Assembly (NCBI GenBank): GCA_021783685.1
Contig: JAJXTQ010000073.1
Location: forward strand, 1 to 8,189
From: Pseudomonadota bacterium
Lineage (GTDB): Bacteria > Pseudomonadota > Gammaproteobacteria > UBA5335
DNA: 8,189 bases
Direction: 5' to 3'
Shown: positions 6,093 to 8,189 of the stretch, in pieces
Layout: each line of letters opens with the position of its first letter
Position numbering within the stretch: the stretch's first letter is position 1
Made by a program: the position numbers and the translations under genes
The notes under the pieces: model-generated
Database searches by the model: none
What the model saw: only the letters and a program-made list of their open reading frames with translations
Told to the model about the DNA's origin: nothing

Positions 6093-7643
6093 TCAGATCT
6101 TCCGGTCGCGCCCTTCCCAGTAGGGGTCGCGCAGGAAGCGCTTGTAAAGCTTGCCGGTGTCCAGACGCGGCAACTCGGCGGCGAAATCGATCGATCGCGG
6201 CAGTTTGAAACGCGCGAGGCGCTCGGCGGCGAACGCCAACAGTTCCTCGGCCAGCGCCGGGCCGGGCTCGACCCCATCGGCGGGCTGGACGACGGCCTTC
6301 ACCTCCTCGCCCCATTCCTCGTTGGGAATCCCGAACACGGCGGCATCGGCCACCTTGGGATGCTCCATGAGCGTGGTCTCGATCTCGGCGGGATAGATGT
6401 TGACACCGCCGGAAATGATCAGATCCTTGGCCCGGTCGCACAGGAACAGCCAGCCGTCCGGGTCCAGATAACCGATGTCTCCCACGGTGAACAGGCCGTC
6501 GCGATGGCTTTCCCGTGTCTTTGCGGGATCCTTGTAGTACTCGAACTCGCCGATCATGGACTTCATGTAGACGTTGCCGGGTTCGCCCCCCGGCACGGGA
6601 TGACCGGCATCGTCGAAGATGCGGATCTCCGTCCCCGGCCACGGTTTGCCGACGGTGCCCGGTTTTTTCAGCCAGTCCTCTGAAGTCGCGATGGTCCCGC
6701 CCCCCTCGGTCGCACCGTAGTACTCGAAGATCACCGGCCCCCACCATTCGATCAGCGCCTTTTTCGCTTCGACCCCGATCGGCGCCGCACCATGGATCAC
6801 GGCGCGCAGACTGGACAGGTCGTAGCGCCGCTTGACCGCGTCGGGCAACGCGAGCATGCGGTGGAACATGGTCGGAACCATATGGGTCGAGGTCACCCGA
6901 TGGCGCTCGACCAGGCGCAGGGTGTCCTCGGCATCCCACTTGTCCATCAGGACCAGCGTATGGCCCAGATGCAGGGAGGCCGTGCCGAACCCGCCGGGCG
7001 CGGCATGGTAGAGCGGGCCGGTGACCAGATGCACGCCCTCGCCGGCCTTGAGTCGGAACAGGGCGCCCAGCATGCCGGCCAAGCTGGCCACGACATCCGG
7101 ATTGCCCGGCATCAGCGGCCGCCGGACGCCCTTGGGTCGGCCGGTGGTGCCCGAGGTATACAGCATCAGGGTACCGGCCTGACGCTCGGCGGGCGGCTCG
7201 GCAGACTGTTCCGCGAGAAAGTCCTCGTAGCGGCGGAATCCGGGGATCTCGCCCACGGCAAAGCAGCGCGAACGGTCATAGCCCAGCTCCTCCACAGCCT
7301 TGAGAGCGGCCGCAGCATGGCGCTCGTGCGCGATGAACGCCTTGGCCTCGCAGTTGCCGATGATGTAGGCGACCTCCGGGCCGGTGAGGTGATAGTTGAT
7401 GGGCGTCAGATAGAGCCCGATCTGATGCGTGGCCAGAAACGCCTCGATCCAGGCCGGATCGTTGTGCATCAGCATGGCGACGCCGTCGCGATACTGGAGC
7501 CCGAGCGAGCGCAAGCCGTTGGAAAGCCGGTTGACCCGAGCGTCGACCTCCTCAAATTCGATCGCTCGACCGGAGGCATCGACCAATGCCGTCTTTCGCG
7601 GTTCGCTTTGGGCAATGGCCCAGAATCCTGTCTTCCCTGACAT
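6093..7643 (-). CDS. Acyl-CoA ligase (ANL superfamily, FadD/CaiC-like)
   Basis: The 516-residue AMP-forming enzyme activates a carboxylic acid with ATP and joins it to CoA, in the cytoplasm. Core motifs: P-loop YTSGTTGRPKG at 162-172, YYGATEGG at 308-315 (A5), DGLFTVGDIGYLD at 382-394 with the ribose-binding Asp389 (A7), DRAKDLIISGGVNIYPAEIE at 403-422 (A8 hinge), and the catalytic Lys498 in LDTGKLYKR (A10). Length and motif order are complete, so it should be active. The substrate is not readable from the motifs; fatty, short-chain or aromatic acids are all handled by this family. ATG at 7643 is preceded by GGAGG (7648-7652) at a rather short 4-base distance; the extension upstream lacks family similarity. 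It lies 225 bases upstream of pmoC on the same strand and downstream of a dehydrogenase gene. Beside a CuMMO, activation of the acid formed from an oxidised alkane is an attractive role (inference). Confidence 0.92.
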   Translation of the reverse strand: MSGKTGFWAIAQSEPRKTALVDASGRAIEFEEVDARVNRLSNGLRSLGLQYRDGVAMLMHNDPAWIEAFLATHQIGLYLTPINYHLTGPEVAYIIGNCEAKAFIAHERHAAAALKAVEELGYDRSRCFAVGEIPGFRRYEDFLAEQSAEPPAERQAGTLMLYTSGTTGRPKGVRRPLMPGNPDVVASLAGMLGALFRLKAGEGVHLVTGPLYHAAPGGFGTASLHLGHTLVLMDKWDAEDTLRLVERHRVTSTHMVPTMFHRMLALPDAVKRRYDLSSLRAVIHGAAPIGVEAKKALIEWWGPVIFEYYGATEGGGTIATSEDWLKKPGTVGKPWPGTEIRIFDDAGHPVPGGEPGNVYMKSMIGEFEYYKDPAKTRESHRDGLFTVGDIGYLDPDGWLFLCDRAKDLIISGGVNIYPAEIETTLMEHPKVADAAVFGIPNEEWGEEVKAVVQPADGVEPGPALAEELLAFAAERLARFKLPRSIDFAAELPRLDTGKLYKRFLRDPYWEGRDRKI

Positions 7644-7863
7644 GACGCCTCCCTGTTCGGCACGGTGGGTTCCCGTCAACCATAGTCGCCACGTTGCACG
7701 GTCGCCAGTCGAACGGCGCCACCATGCCTGCGCCCGTGCACGGCGCAAACGGAGGGATGGGGACGGGCGAACGCACGCCGGCCCGGACGCATAAACCTGG
7801 CGGCGTTCACGGTCGCGGAAAACGAAACCGGAGCCATCGACCAGCTCGCCGATGGTGGGGATG

Positions 7864-7887
7864 CCGCTCCAACCTTGCCCGGAGCGG
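7864..7887 (-). other. Stem-loop after the dehydrogenase gene
   Basis: Perfect 7-bp inverted repeat CCGCTCC (7864-7870) / GGAGCGG (7881-7887) with a 10-base loop, 12 bases beyond the dehydrogenase stop. No T-run follows on the minus strand (CATCCCC), so it is at best a weak or factor-assisted terminator. The rest of the 256-base gap (7644-7899) before the ligase contains no gene and no clear -35/-10 pair that I can support, though TTGACG occurs about 30 bases before the ligase start. Confidence 0.35.
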
Positions 7888-7899
7888 GGTGTCCAGCGA

Positions 7900-8189
7900 T
7901 CAGTCCGCGGCGGTGGCCAGCAGCAGGACGCGCTTGCCTGGACGATCGCCTCTTTCCATGTCCCGATGCGCCTGCGCCGCGTCAGCCACGGGGTAGACTT
8001 GCGCGATCGGCATCGTCAGGCGTCCCGCAGCCAGCAGCGGCAGCACCTGACGCTCGAATCGGCGCACCAGCGCGATGCGCGCTTCGGTCGGCTGGCTGCG
8101 CATGGTCAGCGTGCGGATGCTCTGCCGCCGCATCAGCAGCGTGGCCAGATCCAGCGTGTCGCGGTTGCCGCCCAGCAGACCGACCACGA
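7900..8189 (-). CDS. Medium-chain dehydrogenase/reductase, quinone oxidoreductase-like, C-terminal part
   Basis: The 96 or so C-terminal residues of a zinc-independent or zinc-type medium-chain dehydrogenase are visible; the gene continues past the right edge. VVGLLGGNRDTLDLATLLMRRQSI is the strand-turn segment after the Rossmann fold. VRRFERQVLPLLAAGRLTMPIAQVYPVADAAQAHRDMERGDRPGKRVLLL is the typical family ending (a Y/FPL-DAAxAHRxMExGxxxGKxVL pattern). The N-terminal catalytic domain, and therefore any zinc ligands and the substrate class, cannot be seen. The first codon seen in full, GTG at 8185-8187, is internal rather than a start. It lies upstream of the ligase on the same strand with a 256-base gap, so a shared operon is possible but not shown. 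Quinone oxidoreductase is the best guess; an alcohol dehydrogenase serving alkane breakdown is an alternative. Confidence 0.85.
   Translation of the reverse strand, partial: VVGLLGGNRDTLDLATLLMRRQSIRTLTMRSQPTEARIALVRRFERQVLPLLAAGRLTMPIAQVYPVADAAQAHRDMERGDRPGKRVLLLATAAD

Noticed and set aside
6792..7640. Plus-strand ORF of 282 codons opposite the acyl-CoA ligase
   Set aside because: Long antisense frames are common opposite high-GC genes; the ligase has full motif support on the other strand and this frame has none.

Overview
This is a high-GC proteobacterial window. A gamma- or betaproteobacterium is my guess, because the tRNA gene encodes its own CCA tail and the gene set is typical of those groups, but nothing here fixes the taxon. 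The centre of interest is a complete copper membrane monooxygenase (CuMMO) operon, pmoC-pmoA-pmoB, on the minus strand (5867 down to 2802). This family includes particulate methane, ammonia and short-chain hydrocarbon monooxygenases. The expected copper-binding residues of PmoB and PmoC are present.

Layout, left to right. (1) 1-714: the 3' end of a serine-recombinase gene (plus strand) that runs without a stop codon through an antisense tRNA-Arg(CCU) gene (339-415, minus). This looks like the edge of an element integrated at the tRNA 3' end, with the element lying to the left. (2) 416-907: no convincing gene. (3) 908-2783: two plus-strand exopolysaccharide genes, an ExoY/WbaP-type sugar-phosphate transferase and a UDP-glucose 4-epimerase (galE). 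(4) 2757-6051: the CuMMO operon, convergent with galE. It has a recognisable sigma70-like promoter overlapped by a perfect 16-bp palindrome (TetR-type operator candidate), a stem-loop between pmoC and pmoA, and a stem-plus-T-run terminator embedded in the last codons of galE. (5) 6093-7643: an ANL-family acyl-CoA ligase, same strand and immediately upstream of the CuMMO promoter. (6) 7900-8189: the C-terminal part of a medium-chain (quinone-oxidoreductase-like) dehydrogenase, also minus strand, cut by the window edge.

Working model (inference): the CuMMO hydroxylates a small hydrocarbon in the membrane/periplasm. After oxidation to a carboxylic acid by enzymes not seen here, an acyl-CoA ligase such as the one upstream could activate the product. 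This arrangement and the divergent PmoA sequence fit a hydrocarbon (alkane) monooxygenase better than a classical methanotroph pMMO or nitrifier AMO, but substrate cannot be settled from sequence alone. The EPS genes and the recombinase/tRNA junction are probably independent neighbours.
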